Of a stretch of DNA of 64,000 nucleotides, positions 35,233 through 44,379 are shown piece by piece (the stretch's first letter is position 1; the number at the start of each line of letters is the position of its first letter). The stretch spans positions 248,001 through 312,000 of the forward strand of contig NZ_JAASAE010000002.1 of assembly GCF_012726205.1 (NCBI RefSeq), given 5' to 3'. The stretch comes from Rhodococcus sp. HNM0569. GTDB lineage: Bacteria > Actinomycetota > Actinomycetes > Mycobacteriales > Mycobacteriaceae. The translations under genes were made by a program, and so were the position numbers. Below the pieces are notes generated by a model, which was given only the letters and a program-made list of their open reading frames with translations, had not been told where the DNA came from and did no database searches.

Positions 35233-36798
35233 TCACCCGAATTCGACACCCTGCGCGAGGGGCAACTCGGTGCCGTAGTTGATCGTGTTGGTGGCACGGC
35301 GCATGTACGCCTTCCACGCGTCGGAACCCGATTCGCGGCCGCCGCCGGTGTCCTTCTCGCCACCGAACGCGCCGCCGATCTCGGCGCCCGACGTGCCCAG
35401 GTTGACATTCGCGATGCCGCAATCGGATCCGTCGGCGGCCAGGAAGCGCTCCGCCTCGCGCTGGTCGGTGGTGAAGATCGCCGACGACAGGCCCTGCGGC
35501 ACGTCGTTGTGCACCGCGATCGCGTCGTCGAAGGTCTCGTAGGCCATGACGTAGAGGATCGGCGCGAACGTCTCGGTCCGCACGATCTCGCTCTGCACCG
35601 GCATCCGCACGAGCGCGGGTGTGACGTACCACGCGGTGTCGCCGACGCGCTCGCCGCCGATCACCACGGTGCCGCCCTCGTCGCGGGCCCGTGCGAGGGC
35701 GCTGCACATCGCGTCGTAGGCGTTCTCGTCGACGAGCGGACCCACGAGGGTGGACGCGTCGAACGGATCGCCCACCGGTAACGACCGGAACGCGGCCGCG
35801 ACACGGTCGACGAGTTCGTCGACGATCGACGTGTGCGCGACGACGCGCCGCAGCGTCGTGCAGCGCTGGCCCGCGGTGCCTGCGGCCGCGAACACGATGG
35901 CGCGGACCGCGAGGTCGAGATCGGCCGACGGGGCGACGATCGCGCCGTTGTTGCCGCCGAGTTCGAGCACGCACCGGCCGAACCGTGCCGCGACGCGCGG
36001 TGCGAGCGCGCGGCCCATCCCCGTCGACCCGGTCGCGCTCACGAGTGCGACGCGTCGATCGTCGGCGAGTCGCTCGCCCACGTCCCGCCCGCCGACGAGC
36101 ATCCGGTGCACGTCCTCGGGGGCGCCGGTGTCGCGGGCGGCGCGGCGCAGCAGTGCGTCGCACGCGAGCGCCGTCAACGTGGTGCGCTCGGACGGCTTCC
36201 ACACCACTGTGTCGCCGCACACCAGCGCGACGGCCGTGTTCCACGACCACACCGCGACGGGGAAGTTGAACGCAGACACGACGCCGACGACACCGAGCGG
36301 GTGCCACGTCTCCATCAGTCGATGCTCGGGCCGTTCGGAAGCCATTGTCCTGCCGTACAACTGACGTGAGAGGCCGACGGCGAACTCGCAGATGTCGATC
36401 ATCTCCTGCACCTCGCCGAGCGCCTCCGACGCGATCTTGCCCGCTTCGAGGGTCACGAGTTCGGCGAGATCGGCCTTGTATTCGGTGAGCAGCTCGCCGA
36501 GCCGGCGAACGGTGGCGCCACGCACCGGCCCGGGCACGGTGCGCCACTGCCCGAACGCGTGCGTCGCCGCGTCGAGTGCTGCGTCGACGTCGGCGGTCGA
36601 CGACCTCGTGAACTCGGCGAGTACGGACCCGGTGATCGGTGTGACCGCCGTCGCGGGCGGACCGGAGAAGCCGGACCCTCCGGCCGGAACAGCGGCGCCG
36701 ATGCGGCCGAGGGCGGCGTGTGCCCGGTCGCGCAGGGCGCGGGGAGCGGGCAGAGGGGGTCCGAGAGTCGATGCGGGACAGGGATCGTGCGGCGTCAC
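35233..36798 (-). CDS. pcd: Piperideine-6-carboxylate (alpha-aminoadipate semialdehyde) dehydrogenase
   Basis: A 521-residue NAD-dependent aldehyde dehydrogenase with the general-base motif ELGGNNGAIV and the nucleophile in AAGTAGQRCTTLRR. It carries the GSTGMGRALA cofactor loop and a C-terminal NTINYGTELPLAQG, all typical of the ALDH7/Pcd branch. It converts the product of lysine 6-transamination to 2-aminoadipate. The GTG at 36798 is preferred because AAAGGATC lies at RBS distance, although the frame opens 36 bases earlier. It is divergent from lrpA and near lat, as in Rv3293-Rv3290c. Confidence 0.9.
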   Translation of the reverse strand: MTPHDPCPASTLGPPLPAPRALRDRAHAALGRIGAAVPAGGSGFSGPPATAVTPITGSVLAEFTRSSTADVDAALDAATHAFGQWRTVPGPVRGATVRRLGELLTEYKADLAELVTLEAGKIASEALGEVQEMIDICEFAVGLSRQLYGRTMASERPEHRLMETWHPLGVVGVVSAFNFPVAVWSWNTAVALVCGDTVVWKPSERTTLTALACDALLRRAARDTGAPEDVHRMLVGGRDVGERLADDRRVALVSATGSTGMGRALAPRVAARFGRCVLELGGNNGAIVAPSADLDLAVRAIVFAAAGTAGQRCTTLRRVVAHTSIVDELVDRVAAAFRSLPVGDPFDASTLVGPLVDENAYDAMCSALARARDEGGTVVIGGERVGDTAWYVTPALVRMPVQSEIVRTETFAPILYVMAYETFDDAIAVHNDVPQGLSSAIFTTDQREAERFLAADGSDCGIANVNLGTSGAEIGGAFGGEKDTGGGRESGSDAWKAYMRRATNTINYGTELPLAQGVEFG

Positions 36799-36913
36799 GT
36801 CGTGATCCTTTCGTGCGGTACCGGATTCGTGCACGGGCAGGCCTTGCCGGGCGTCTTCGGAGTCGGTACGGAACGGGAAAGTCCGTTCGGGACACCGGGT
36901 CCGCGGGCTGCGC

Positions 36914-36919
36914 TAGCCT
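36914..36919 (+). promoter_or_regulatory. -10 element of lrpA (leaderless)
   Basis: TAGCCT ends six bases before the lrpA ATG, implying a transcript without a 5' leader. The 127-base lrpA-pcd gap also contains the pcd promoter and possible Lrp sites. Confidence 0.55.
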
Positions 36920-36925
36920 GCCGGG

Positions 36926-37390
36926 ATGGATTCTTCACGGACCGACGGGCGGGGGAGCGCCCTCGACGACATCGACCGTGTCCTGCTTCGCGAGTTGGTT
37001 GCCGACGGGCGGTCGACGCTCGCGGCCCTCGCGGACAAGGCAGGGCTGTCGGTGTCGGCCGTGCAGTCCAGGGTCCGGCGTCTCGAGGCGCGCAAGGTGA
37101 TCGAGGGCTACACCGCTCGCGTCGATCCCGAGGCGCTCGGCAATGCGTTGTCGGCGTTCGTGGCGATCACCCCTCTCGACCCGTCGCAACCGGACGACGC
37201 TCCCGCGCGGCTGAGTGCACTTCCCGAGATCGAGGCGTGCCACTCGGTGGCGGGCGAGGAAAGCTACATCCTCCTCGTGCGGGTGGCCTCGCCCCGTGCA
37301 CTCGAGCATCTGTTGCACGAGATTCGCACGACGGCGAATGTGCACACCCGCAGCACGATCATCTTGCAGACATTTTACGACCGACATTGA
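36926..37390 (+). CDS. lrpA: Lrp/AsnC-family regulator LrpA
   Basis: A 154-residue Lrp/AsnC regulator: helix-turn-helix (LADKAGLSVSAVQSRVRRLE) and an AsnC-type ligand-binding domain (FVAITPLDPSQ, HSVAGEESYILLVRV, TTANVHTRSTI). It sits between pcd and lat as in the M. tuberculosis lysine-catabolism locus, where LrpA acts on lat under nutrient stress. A leaderless ATG follows TAGCCT. The synteny makes the assignment strong. Confidence 0.9.
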   Translation: MDSSRTDGRGSALDDIDRVLLRELVADGRSTLAALADKAGLSVSAVQSRVRRLEARKVIEGYTARVDPEALGNALSAFVAITPLDPSQPDDAPARLSALPEIEACHSVAGEESYILLVRVASPRALEHLLHEIRTTANVHTRSTIILQTFYDRH

Positions 37391-37442
37391 TCGACACCGG
37401 TAGATTTACGTGAAACACGGGCCGTTGACGCAATTCCACGCA

Positions 37443-37448
37443 TATCCT
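37443..37448 (+). promoter_or_regulatory. -10 element of lat (leaderless)
   Basis: TATCCT ends six bases before the lat ATG at 37455, again the leaderless spacing. Confidence 0.45.
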
Positions 37449-37454
37449 GGTGGC

Positions 37455-38771
37455 ATGACTGCCACGGTCGCGAGTGCCGTCCCGGCGGGCCGGGTGCGGG
37501 AGATCCTCGCGCGGAACATGCTCACCGACGGCTTCGACCTGGTGCTCGACCTGCGGCGTTCGCACGGCACGACGCTGGTCGACGAGCGCGACGGCACCCG
37601 ATACCTCGACATGTTCGGGTTCTTCGCCTCGTCGGCTCTCGGCACGAACCACCCCGCGTTGGCCGAGGACGCGGGGTTCCGGGACGAACTCGCGCGCGCT
37701 GCCGTGAACAAGCCGAGCAATTCCGACGTCTACACGGTCGCGATGGCGGAGTTCGTCGCCACCTTCGAGCGGGTACTCGGCGATCCCGCGCTTCCGCACC
37801 TGTTCCTCGTCGACGGTGGCGGGCTCGCGGTCGAGAATGCGCTCAAGGTGTGCTTCGACTGGAAGAGCCGCATGGCGCAGCAGCAGGGCCGCGACCCGGC
37901 ACTGGGCCGCTCGGTCCTGCATCTGACCGAGGCATTCCACGGCCGCACCGGCTACACGATGTCGCTCACCGGCACCGACCCGGTCAAGACCGAGCGCTTT
38001 CCCGTCTTCGACTGGCCGCGCATCGACGCGCCCTATCTCGCCGACGGGCGCGACACCGACGCGGCCGAACGTCGTGCGCTCGCGCAGGCCGAGGCGGCAT
38101 TGCGCGAGCGCGGCGACGACATCGCGTGCTTCGTCGCCGAGCCGATCCAGGGGGAGGGCGGCGACCATCATTTCCGTCCGGAGTTCTTCCAGGCGATGTA
38201 CCGGCTGTGCCGGGCGCACGACGTGTTGTTCGTGTTCGACGAGGTCCAGACGGGGTGCGGAATCACCGGCACGAACTGGGCGTACCAGCAGATGGGCGTC
38301 CAGCCGGATGTCGTCGCCTTCGGCAAGAAGACGCAGGTGTGCGGCATCATGGCCGGGGGCCGGGTCGACGAGATCCCCGACAACGTGTTCCGGGTGTCGT
38401 CGCGTCTCAACTCGACGTGGGGCGGCAATCTCACCGACATGGTCCGGGCCCGGCGGATCCTCGACGTGATCGAGCGGGACGGCCTGGTCGCGCGCGCCGC
38501 CGAGACCGGCGCGTATCTGCTCGCGCGGCTCGACGATCTCGCCGCGCGTCGCCCCGAGGTCACCGAGCCACGCGGACGCGGCCTGATGTGTGCGTTCACC
38601 TTGCCGTCCGCCGAGCGGCGCGACGACGTCGTTGCGCGGCTGCGCGCCGACGAACACGTGCTGATCCTGCCGACCGGGCAGCGCGGCATCCGGTTCCGGC
38701 CGCCACTCACGGTGACGACTGCCGCGCTCGACCGTGCGGTCGAGTCGATCGACCGCGTCCTCGCAGGGTGA
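37455..38771 (+). CDS. lat: L-lysine 6-transaminase
   Basis: A 438-residue class III PLP aminotransferase that removes the epsilon-amino group of lysine using 2-oxoglutarate. Motifs are FGFFASSALGTNHPAL at the front, FHGRTGYTMSLT, the cofactor Asp region FVFDEVQTGCGITGTN and the lysine in VVAFGKKTQVCG. The length fits Lat proteins (about 440-450 residues). It lies 64 bases after lrpA. The overlapping tail-to-tail neighbour is a VanZ-like gene (65 bases shared). Confidence 0.93.
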   Translation: MTATVASAVPAGRVREILARNMLTDGFDLVLDLRRSHGTTLVDERDGTRYLDMFGFFASSALGTNHPALAEDAGFRDELARAAVNKPSNSDVYTVAMAEFVATFERVLGDPALPHLFLVDGGGLAVENALKVCFDWKSRMAQQQGRDPALGRSVLHLTEAFHGRTGYTMSLTGTDPVKTERFPVFDWPRIDAPYLADGRDTDAAERRALAQAEAALRERGDDIACFVAEPIQGEGGDHHFRPEFFQAMYRLCRAHDVLFVFDEVQTGCGITGTNWAYQQMGVQPDVVAFGKKTQVCGIMAGGRVDEIPDNVFRVSSRLNSTWGGNLTDMVRARRILDVIERDGLVARAAETGAYLLARLDDLAARRPEVTEPRGRGLMCAFTLPSAERRDDVVARLRADEHVLILPTGQRGIRFRPPLTVTTAALDRAVESIDRVLAG

Positions 38772-39111
38772 GAACTGCCGCGTAACCCAGGGTGCCGAGC
38801 ACGGCGCCCACGGCATCGGCTGCGAAATCCCACGGGGATCCGGACCGGCCGAGCGGAGCGATCGCACCCTGCGCCACCTCCGACAACGCCCCGAACACGA
38901 CGATCCACGAGAGCGTCGCGGCCGCGGACAGTCCGGCGAAACGGGACGTCGCCGCGAGGACCGCGAACATCGTCGCGTGCACCAGCTTGTCCGAGCCGTC
39001 GGCGCCCTGCGGGGTTGCCGACGCGGGCATGAACAGCACGATCAGGACGGCGATCGTGCACACGACGAGCGGAAACCGCCGGAGCAGCGCCGCCCGTGCC
39101 GGTGCCGTCAT
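38707..39111 (-). CDS. VanZ-like membrane protein
   Basis: A 134-residue protein with about four hydrophobic segments and the VanZ-type pattern DKLVHATMFAVLA followed by SEVAQ. VanZ-like proteins are membrane proteins of unknown biochemical function; the first member affects teicoplanin susceptibility. ATG 39111 overlaps the stop of the DUF1707 gene as ATGA, so the two are cotranslated. It ends within the 3' part of lat on the other strand. Confidence 0.75.
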   Translation of the reverse strand: MTAPARAALLRRFPLVVCTIAVLIVLFMPASATPQGADGSDKLVHATMFAVLAATSRFAGLSAAATLSWIVVFGALSEVAQGAIAPLGRSGSPWDFAADAVGAVLGTLGYAAVLTLRGRGRSTRPHGRARQSSP

Positions 39112-39488
39112 CGGTGTCGGCGGTGGCCGCCGTGCAGCAGCGTGCCGGACAGCGGGATCAGCAGGAAGAACAGCCACGCGTGGTCGATCGGGACGGTGAA
39201 GAACAGGGCGAGCGCGACGAGCGGCATGACCGCGACCGCGGTGCGCCGCCAGGTGCGCTCGCCGTCGGTGCGCGCCGGACGCTCACCCGACATGCGTGCC
39301 GGCGCGTCCGACGGCAGGTCGGTGAAGAGCTTGTCGAGGTCGCCGCGCGTGCGCGCGTGCGTGACCTGCGCGCTGCGCTCGTCGAACTCCGCGACGGTGA
39401 GGCGTCCGGCCGCGAAATGAGTGCTGAGCTCGTTCAACGCGCGATCGCGTTCGGCCGTGCCGATACGGACCTCGGGGGCATCGGACAT
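39108..39488 (-). CDS. DUF1707 (SHOCT-like) membrane protein
   Basis: A 126-residue protein. The N-terminal DUF1707 domain (RIGTAERDRALNELSTHFAA, GRLTVAEFDERSAQV, TRGDLDKLFTDLP) is followed by two C-terminal hydrophobic segments. The family is common in actinobacteria and has no established function. It forms a two-gene unit with the VanZ-like gene. Confidence 0.82.
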   Translation of the reverse strand: MSDAPEVRIGTAERDRALNELSTHFAAGRLTVAEFDERSAQVTHARTRGDLDKLFTDLPSDAPARMSGERPARTDGERTWRRTAVAVMPLVALALFFTVPIDHAWLFFLLIPLSGTLLHGGHRRHR

Positions 39489-39528
39489 GGGTTCACACTA
39501 CTGCGTGCGTTCACGTGCCGGAACCGAC

Positions 39529-39566
39529 GAGAGCGGCCGTGCACCTTCGGGTGCACGGCCGCTCTC
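39529..39566 (-). terminator. Terminator-type hairpin downstream of accA3
   Basis: GAGAGCGGCCGTGCAC and GTGCACGGCCGCTCTC form a perfect 16-pair stem around a six-base loop, 16 bases past the accA3 stop on the minus strand. There is no T-run; such strong tail-less stems are typical of actinobacterial terminators. Confidence 0.8.
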
Positions 39567-39582
39567 GCAGTCGAGGGACCGG

Positions 39583-41376
39583 CTACTTGATCTCGGCGAG
39601 CACGGTGCCCTGCGTGATCGCAGCGCCCGCCTCGACCGCGAGACCCGAGACGGTGCCCGCCTTGTGCGCGGTGACCGGGTTCTCCATCTTCATGGCCTCG
39701 AGCACGGCGATGAGATCGCCCTCGGCCACCTCGTCGCCGTCTGTGACCGCGACCTTGACGACGGTGCCCTGCATCGGAGCGGTGACCGAGTCACCCGACG
39801 CCGCGCCGCCGTGCGCGCCGCCGCGCGTGCGCGCCTTGGGCTTCTTGCGCACGACGCCCGCGCCGGAGCCGCCGCCCGCGCCCAGCGTGAACTGGCCCGG
39901 TAGCGACACCTCGACGCGACGGCCGCCGACCTCGACGACGACATTCTGCCGCGGCAGGGCGTCGTCCTCGTCGATCGGCTCGGCGCCGGTGAACGGCGGG
40001 ATGGTGTTGTCCCACTCGGTCTCGATCCAGCGCGTGTGGACGTCGAACTTCGTGCCGTCGCCGATGAACGCGGGATCGTCGAGCACCGCACGGTGGAAGG
40101 GGATGACCGTCGCGAGACCCTCGACGGTGAACTCGGCGAGCGCGCGGCGTGCACGACGCAGCGCCTCGTCGCGGTCGGCGCCGGTGACGATGAGCTTGGC
40201 GAGCATCGAGTCGAACTGGCCGCCGATGACGCTGCCGGACTCGACGCCCGAGTCCAGGCGGACGCCCGGACCCTCCGGGGGATCGAAGGTGGTGACCGGG
40301 CCGGGGGCGGGCAGGAAGCCGCGACCGGCGTCCTCGCCGTTGATGCGGAACTCGAAGCTGTGGCCGCGCGGCGTGGGGTCCTCGGTGATCGAGAGCTTCT
40401 CGCCGTTCGCGATCTTGAACTGCTGCAGCACGAGGTCGACGCCCGACGTCTCCTCGGTGACCGGGTGCTCGACCTGCAGGCGCGTGTTGACTTCGAGGAA
40501 CGAGATCAGGCCGTCCTGGCCGACCAGGTACTCGACCGTGCCCGCGCCGTAGTAGCCGGCCTCGCGGCAGATGGCCTTGGCCGACTCGTGGATCTGGGCC
40601 CGCTGCTCGTCGGTGAGGAACGGCGCGGGTGCCTCCTCGACGAGCTTCTGGAAACGACGCTGCAGCGAGCAGTCGCGGGTGCCCGCGACGACGACATTGC
40701 CGTGCGTGTCGGCGATGACCTGGGCCTCGACGTGGCGGGGCTTGTCGAGGTAGCGCTCGACGAAGCACTCGCCTCGGCCGAATGCCGCGACCGCCTCGCG
40801 CGTGGCCGACTCGAACAGCTCGGGGATCTCCTCGATGGTGCGCGCGACCTTCATGCCGCGGCCGCCGCCGCCGAATGCAGCTTTGATCGCGACCGGGACG
40901 CCGTACTCGCGGGCGAACTCGACGACCTCGTCGGCGTTCTTGACCGGGTCGGGGGTGCCGGGAACGAGGGGAGCGCCTGCCTTCATCGCGATGTGGCGGG
41001 CGGTGACCTTGTCGCCGAGGTCACGGATGGACTGCGGCGACGGGCCGATCCAGATCAGACCCGCGTCGAGCACGGCCTGAGCGAACTCGGCGTTCTCCGA
41101 CAGGAAGCCGTAGCCGGGGTGGATCGCGTCGGCCCCGGACTTGCGGGCCGCGTCGATGATCTTGTCGATGACGAGGTAGGACTCGGCGGACGTCGAGCCG
41201 CCGAGGGCGAACGCCTCGTCCGCGAGCCGGACGAAGGGCGCGTCGGCATCGGGGTCCGCGTAGACGGCGACACTGCCGTAGCCCACGTCCCGAGCCGCAC
41301 GGATCACCCGTACTGCGATTTCGCCGCGATTGGCGACGAGCACCTTCGAGATCTGCGCGTTCGCATGACTGGGCAC
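39583..41376 (-). CDS. accA3: Acyl-CoA carboxylase alpha subunit (biotin carboxylase + BCCP), AccA3
   Basis: A 597-residue biotin carboxylase/carrier fusion shared by several acyl-CoA carboxylases. Biotin carboxylase motifs include [18 protein letters not shown], the ATP loop [11 protein letters not shown], and [16 protein letters not shown] Gly/Ala-rich linker leads to the carrier domain with the biotinylated lysine in [11 protein letters not shown] 41376 has AGGAGG at ideal spacing, and the frame upstream is less supported. It matches Rv3285. It pairs with the beta and epsilon subunits encoded at 50013-52033 and is biotinylated by the BirA at 52189. Confidence 0.95.
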   Translation of the reverse strand: MPSHANAQISKVLVANRGEIAVRVIRAARDVGYGSVAVYADPDADAPFVRLADEAFALGGSTSAESYLVIDKIIDAARKSGADAIHPGYGFLSENAEFAQAVLDAGLIWIGPSPQSIRDLGDKVTARHIAMKAGAPLVPGTPDPVKNADEVVEFAREYGVPVAIKAAFGGGGRGMKVARTIEEIPELFESATREAVAAFGRGECFVERYLDKPRHVEAQVIADTHGNVVVAGTRDCSLQRRFQKLVEEAPAPFLTDEQRAQIHESAKAICREAGYYGAGTVEYLVGQDGLISFLEVNTRLQVEHPVTEETSGVDLVLQQFKIANGEKLSITEDPTPRGHSFEFRINGEDAGRGFLPAPGPVTTFDPPEGPGVRLDSGVESGSVIGGQFDSMLAKLIVTGADRDEALRRARRALAEFTVEGLATVIPFHRAVLDDPAFIGDGTKFDVHTRWIETEWDNTIPPFTGAEPIDEDDALPRQNVVVEVGGRRVEVSLPGQFTLGAGGGSGAGVVRKKPKARTRGGAHGGAASGDSVTAPMQGTVVKVAVTDGDEVAEGDLIAVLEAMKMENPVTAHKAGTVSGLAVEAGAAITQGTVLAEIK

Positions 41377-41510
41377 TGAGCCTCCTGAGCTTCTCATGTC
41401 TTCGTCGTCCCCGCGGTCTCGGTGGGAGGCCGCGGGACGGTTACGGGCGTCACACCGCAGTGTAGGCACCGTCCAAGCCTGTGCCGACACCGGTAGCCCC
41501 TACACGTTAA

Positions 41511-41526
41511 GCACACCGAAGTGTGC
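41511..41526 (-). terminator. Small hairpin after condensation-domain gene 1
   Basis: GCACAC-TTCG-GTGTGC on the minus strand lies eight bases beyond the stop of the condensation-domain gene, followed by TTAACG. A weak terminator is likely, since accA3 begins 135 bases further with its own RBS. Confidence 0.45.
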
Positions 41527-41533
41527 CGCAAAC

Positions 41534-42907
41534 CTACGGGTACCTGCTGCGCAACCCTACCGACGGGTAGGTATCTGCAACCTGTTCCATCCGGGCACGC
41601 ACGGCGGATATCCACGCGCGAACCTGCCCGGCTGCGACGCCGTTGTCGGGAAAACGCATCGCGATGTTCACGCCGTCCGGCGTGCGGTTGATCCACGCGT
41701 ACACGTCGTGCGTGTACTGCCTGCTGCGCAGTGCACGGGCGTTGATGTCCGGCCAGTCGTGCGCGCCGGGCAGGAAACGCACGTCCAGGTAGGACACCAC
41801 GAAATGCGGTGTGATCGACGTGCCCAGGATCCTCTCGACGCGGTCGAAGGCGAACGCTCCTGCGGGCTTCGCGCGGTCGACCGCGGCCGACGCGCGCTGC
41901 GCTGTCGACGCGAAAGACGAGTCCTCGACACGGAATTCGAGTGGAGACAGCCCCACGAACCATCCCATCGCCGCGGCCCATTCGGGTTCGTGTCGCGTGT
42001 GCACGGGCGTGACGGTGCGGAAGGTGTCGCGGCCCGCGACGTCCAGTCCGGCCTGCGCGAGACATGCGAGCAGGCCGGGGAAGAAGCCGACACCCGCCGC
42101 ACGGCACGCCTCGCCGAAGCCTCGGTCGCCCGACGCGTCGAGCAGCCACGTCGACACCCCGGTCTGCGGCAGTGACGTGCGCGGACCGATCTCGAGCGGG
42201 AACTCGGGCAGCCCGGCGCCGTCGAGCGCGGCACGCCAGATGTCGACGGCCCGGCGCGCGGTGCCCGGTGCGGGTGGCGAGCTGCGCTCTCGGTCGCCGT
42301 AGTCGACGTAGCTGCCGACGGGCGGCAACTCGCCGCCGTCGCCCGACCGCGCCTGTTGGTACAAAGTCGTCAGCTCGTGTGCGACGAGCACGATCGAGAA
42401 CCCGTCGAGGATCGCGTGGTCGCCCGCGAAGAACACGGTGAACCGGTCGGCCCGCTCGACGGTCGCGAACACGTACGACGGCCACGCCCGTGGCGTCGCG
42501 CGGTCGTCGAAGATGCGTTGCAGCCGGTCGACATTCGGCATCGACCGCGTCGCGTACACGATGCGGTCGAAGGACACCGAGCCCGTCGGCACGGTGCGAC
42601 GCTCGATGTCGCCTGCGCCGGTACCGTCACCGTCCGCGACGTCGGTGCGGGTGCGGAGCACCTCGTGCCGGTCGACCCACGCGCGCAGTGCGTGCGAGAA
42701 CGCGCGCGGGTCGAGCATGCCGGAGATCTCGAACGCCGACCCGAGCCACGACAGCCCGCGGCCGTCACCCGCGGTACGCCGCAGCCGTGCCTCCTGCACG
42801 TATGCCGTGCGTCTACGGTCTTCGATCCACGGCCCGGAGGTGGTGGGAAACCACTCGGTGAGCGCGCCTTCGGGCACCGGGTAGTCGGTGAGCTCGGTGA
42901 ATTCCAT
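41534..42907 (-). CDS. Condensation-domain (PapA-like) acyltransferase 1
   Basis: A 457-residue stand-alone condensation-domain protein. The catalytic HxxxDG motif is intact (H164 to D168, AGDHAILDGFSIV). A second conserved part, PVHTRHEPEWAAAMGWFVGL, resembles the PapA/NRPS-condensation latch region. Such enzymes transfer acyl groups from thioesters to hydroxyls, as in the trehalose-lipid PapA proteins of mycobacteria. ATG 42907 starts 11 bases after the sufE-like gene. It shares its architecture with the two proteins at 44380 and 45831. Substrates are unknown. Confidence 0.82.
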   Translation of the reverse strand: MEFTELTDYPVPEGALTEWFPTTSGPWIEDRRRTAYVQEARLRRTAGDGRGLSWLGSAFEISGMLDPRAFSHALRAWVDRHEVLRTRTDVADGDGTGAGDIERRTVPTGSVSFDRIVYATRSMPNVDRLQRIFDDRATPRAWPSYVFATVERADRFTVFFAGDHAILDGFSIVLVAHELTTLYQQARSGDGGELPPVGSYVDYGDRERSSPPAPGTARRAVDIWRAALDGAGLPEFPLEIGPRTSLPQTGVSTWLLDASGDRGFGEACRAAGVGFFPGLLACLAQAGLDVAGRDTFRTVTPVHTRHEPEWAAAMGWFVGLSPLEFRVEDSSFASTAQRASAAVDRAKPAGAFAFDRVERILGTSITPHFVVSYLDVRFLPGAHDWPDINARALRSRQYTHDVYAWINRTPDGVNIAMRFPDNGVAAGQVRAWISAVRARMEQVADTYPSVGLRSRYP

Positions 42908-42918
42908 CGCCGGAGCGG

Positions 42919-43344
42919 TCAGCTCCCCGCAGCGCGCAGTCGTCTCTTGATGCGCGCGAGCATCGCCGACATGCCACGCAACCGCAACGGGCTGACGGCG
43001 GACGCGAGTCCGAGATCGGTGTAGAAGTCGTCCGGCACCGACAGGATGTCGTCGGCGGGCAGCCCGTCGAGACCCTGATGCAGGATCGACGCGAAACCGC
43101 GCGTGGTGGGTGCCTCGGGCGGCGCGCTGAAGTACAGCCGCACCGCGCCGCGGTCGGAGTCGTCGACCGTCAGGAACAGGGGCGACTGGCACTCCGGAAC
43201 GGGTTCCATCGCGTCCTGCTCGAGTTCGGCGGGCAGTGCCGGGAGCTCACGGCTGAATTCGAGCAGCAGCGCGAGCTTGTCCTGGCCTTCGACGGCGGCG
43301 AAGTCGTCGACGATCTCGGCGAGAGCCTCGGGCAGAGCGGTCAT
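42919..43344 (-). CDS. SufE-like sulfur-acceptor protein
   Basis: A 141-residue SufE-family protein with the sulfur-accepting cysteine in [13 protein letters not shown] and the family segments [17 protein letters not shown] and [15 protein letters not shown]. SufE proteins accept persulfide sulfur from a cysteine desulfurase or rhodanese. The ATG overlaps the sseA stop as ATGA, matching the Rv3283-Rv3284 pair. This coupling suggests the two work together in sulfur transfer. Confidence 0.9.
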   Translation of the reverse strand: MTALPEALAEIVDDFAAVEGQDKLALLLEFSRELPALPAELEQDAMEPVPECQSPLFLTVDDSDRGAVRLYFSAPPEAPTTRGFASILHQGLDGLPADDILSVPDDFYTDLGLASAVSPLRLRGMSAMLARIKRRLRAAGS

Positions 43345-44237
43345 GAGCGCGCGGGAGCCTCTCCCGGCTCGTCGCCCTGGACGATCGGGACACGCACGGT
43401 GTTGCCCCACTCGGTCCACGAACCGTCGTAGTTGCGCACGTGCTCGAAGCCGAGCAGGTGCGTGAGGACGAACCACGTGTGGCTCGAGCGCTCGCCGATG
43501 CGGCAGTACGCGACGACGTCCGAGTCCGCGCCCAGCCCGCCGTAGATCTCGTCGAGTTCGGCGCGCGACTTGAACCGGCTGTCCGACGCCGCGGCCTTGG
43601 CCCACGGGATGCTCACCGCGGTGGGGATGTGCCCGCCGCGCAGGGCGCCCTCTTCGGGGTAGTCGGGCATGTGGGTGCGTTCGCCCGTGTACTCCTGCGG
43701 CGAGCGGACGTCGACGAGGGGACCGCCGCCGAGGTGCGCGAGCACGTCGTCCTTGAACGCGCGGATGGGCTCGTCGCGGCGCTCGACGACGGGATAGCCC
43801 GACGTGGTCACGTCCGGGACGTCGAACGCGGTGTCGCGGTTCTCGGCGATCCACGCGTCCCGGCCACCGTCGAGCAGGCGCACGTCCTCGTGGCCGAAGA
43901 GCGTGAACACCCACAGGGCGTAGGCGGCCCACCAGTTGCTCTTGTCGCCGTACACCACGATCGTGTCGTCGCGGCGAATGCCCTTGCGGTCCATCAGTTC
44001 CGCGAAGCGCTCGCCGTCGATGTAGTCGCGCGTGACGGGGTCGTTGAGATCGAGATGCCAGTCGATCTTGACCGCGCCGGGGATGTGGCCGACGTCGTAG
44101 AGCAGCACGTCCTCGTCCGACTCGACGACCTTGAGGCCGGGGGTGCCGAGGTGAGCCGACAACCACTCGGTCGACACCAGCCGATCGGGATGTGCGTACT
44201 GGGCGAAGGACGCATGGGGATCGGGCGCGACAGGCAC
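43341..44237 (-). CDS. sseA: Thiosulfate sulfurtransferase SseA (rhodanese)
   Basis: A 298-residue tandem rhodanese. The N-terminal inactive domain begins with [11 protein letters not shown]. The C-terminal domain carries the catalytic cysteine loop [15 protein letters not shown], the CR(I/x)GxR pattern of thiosulfate sulfurtransferases. GTG 44237 has AGGAG seven bases upstream, and the length equals the mycobacterial SseA. It is cotranslated with the SufE-like gene. SseA is linked to oxidative-stress resistance in mycobacteria. Confidence 0.92.
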   Translation of the reverse strand: MPVAPDPHASFAQYAHPDRLVSTEWLSAHLGTPGLKVVESDEDVLLYDVGHIPGAVKIDWHLDLNDPVTRDYIDGERFAELMDRKGIRRDDTIVVYGDKSNWWAAYALWVFTLFGHEDVRLLDGGRDAWIAENRDTAFDVPDVTTSGYPVVERRDEPIRAFKDDVLAHLGGGPLVDVRSPQEYTGERTHMPDYPEEGALRGGHIPTAVSIPWAKAAASDSRFKSRAELDEIYGGLGADSDVVAYCRIGERSSHTWFVLTHLLGFEHVRNYDGSWTEWGNTVRVPIVQGDEPGEAPARS

Positions 44238-44379
44238 GGGCAGCTCCTGGTTCGATGCGGGTCGGGGCTCGGGTGCGGCCCCCGGTCGGACCCACCACCG
44301 TGCGGGCCCGGTCACGATTCTATGCCCCGGCGGCGCCCCGGATCGACCGGCGGAGCCCTGTCCGCGCACGGAGCCGGTG

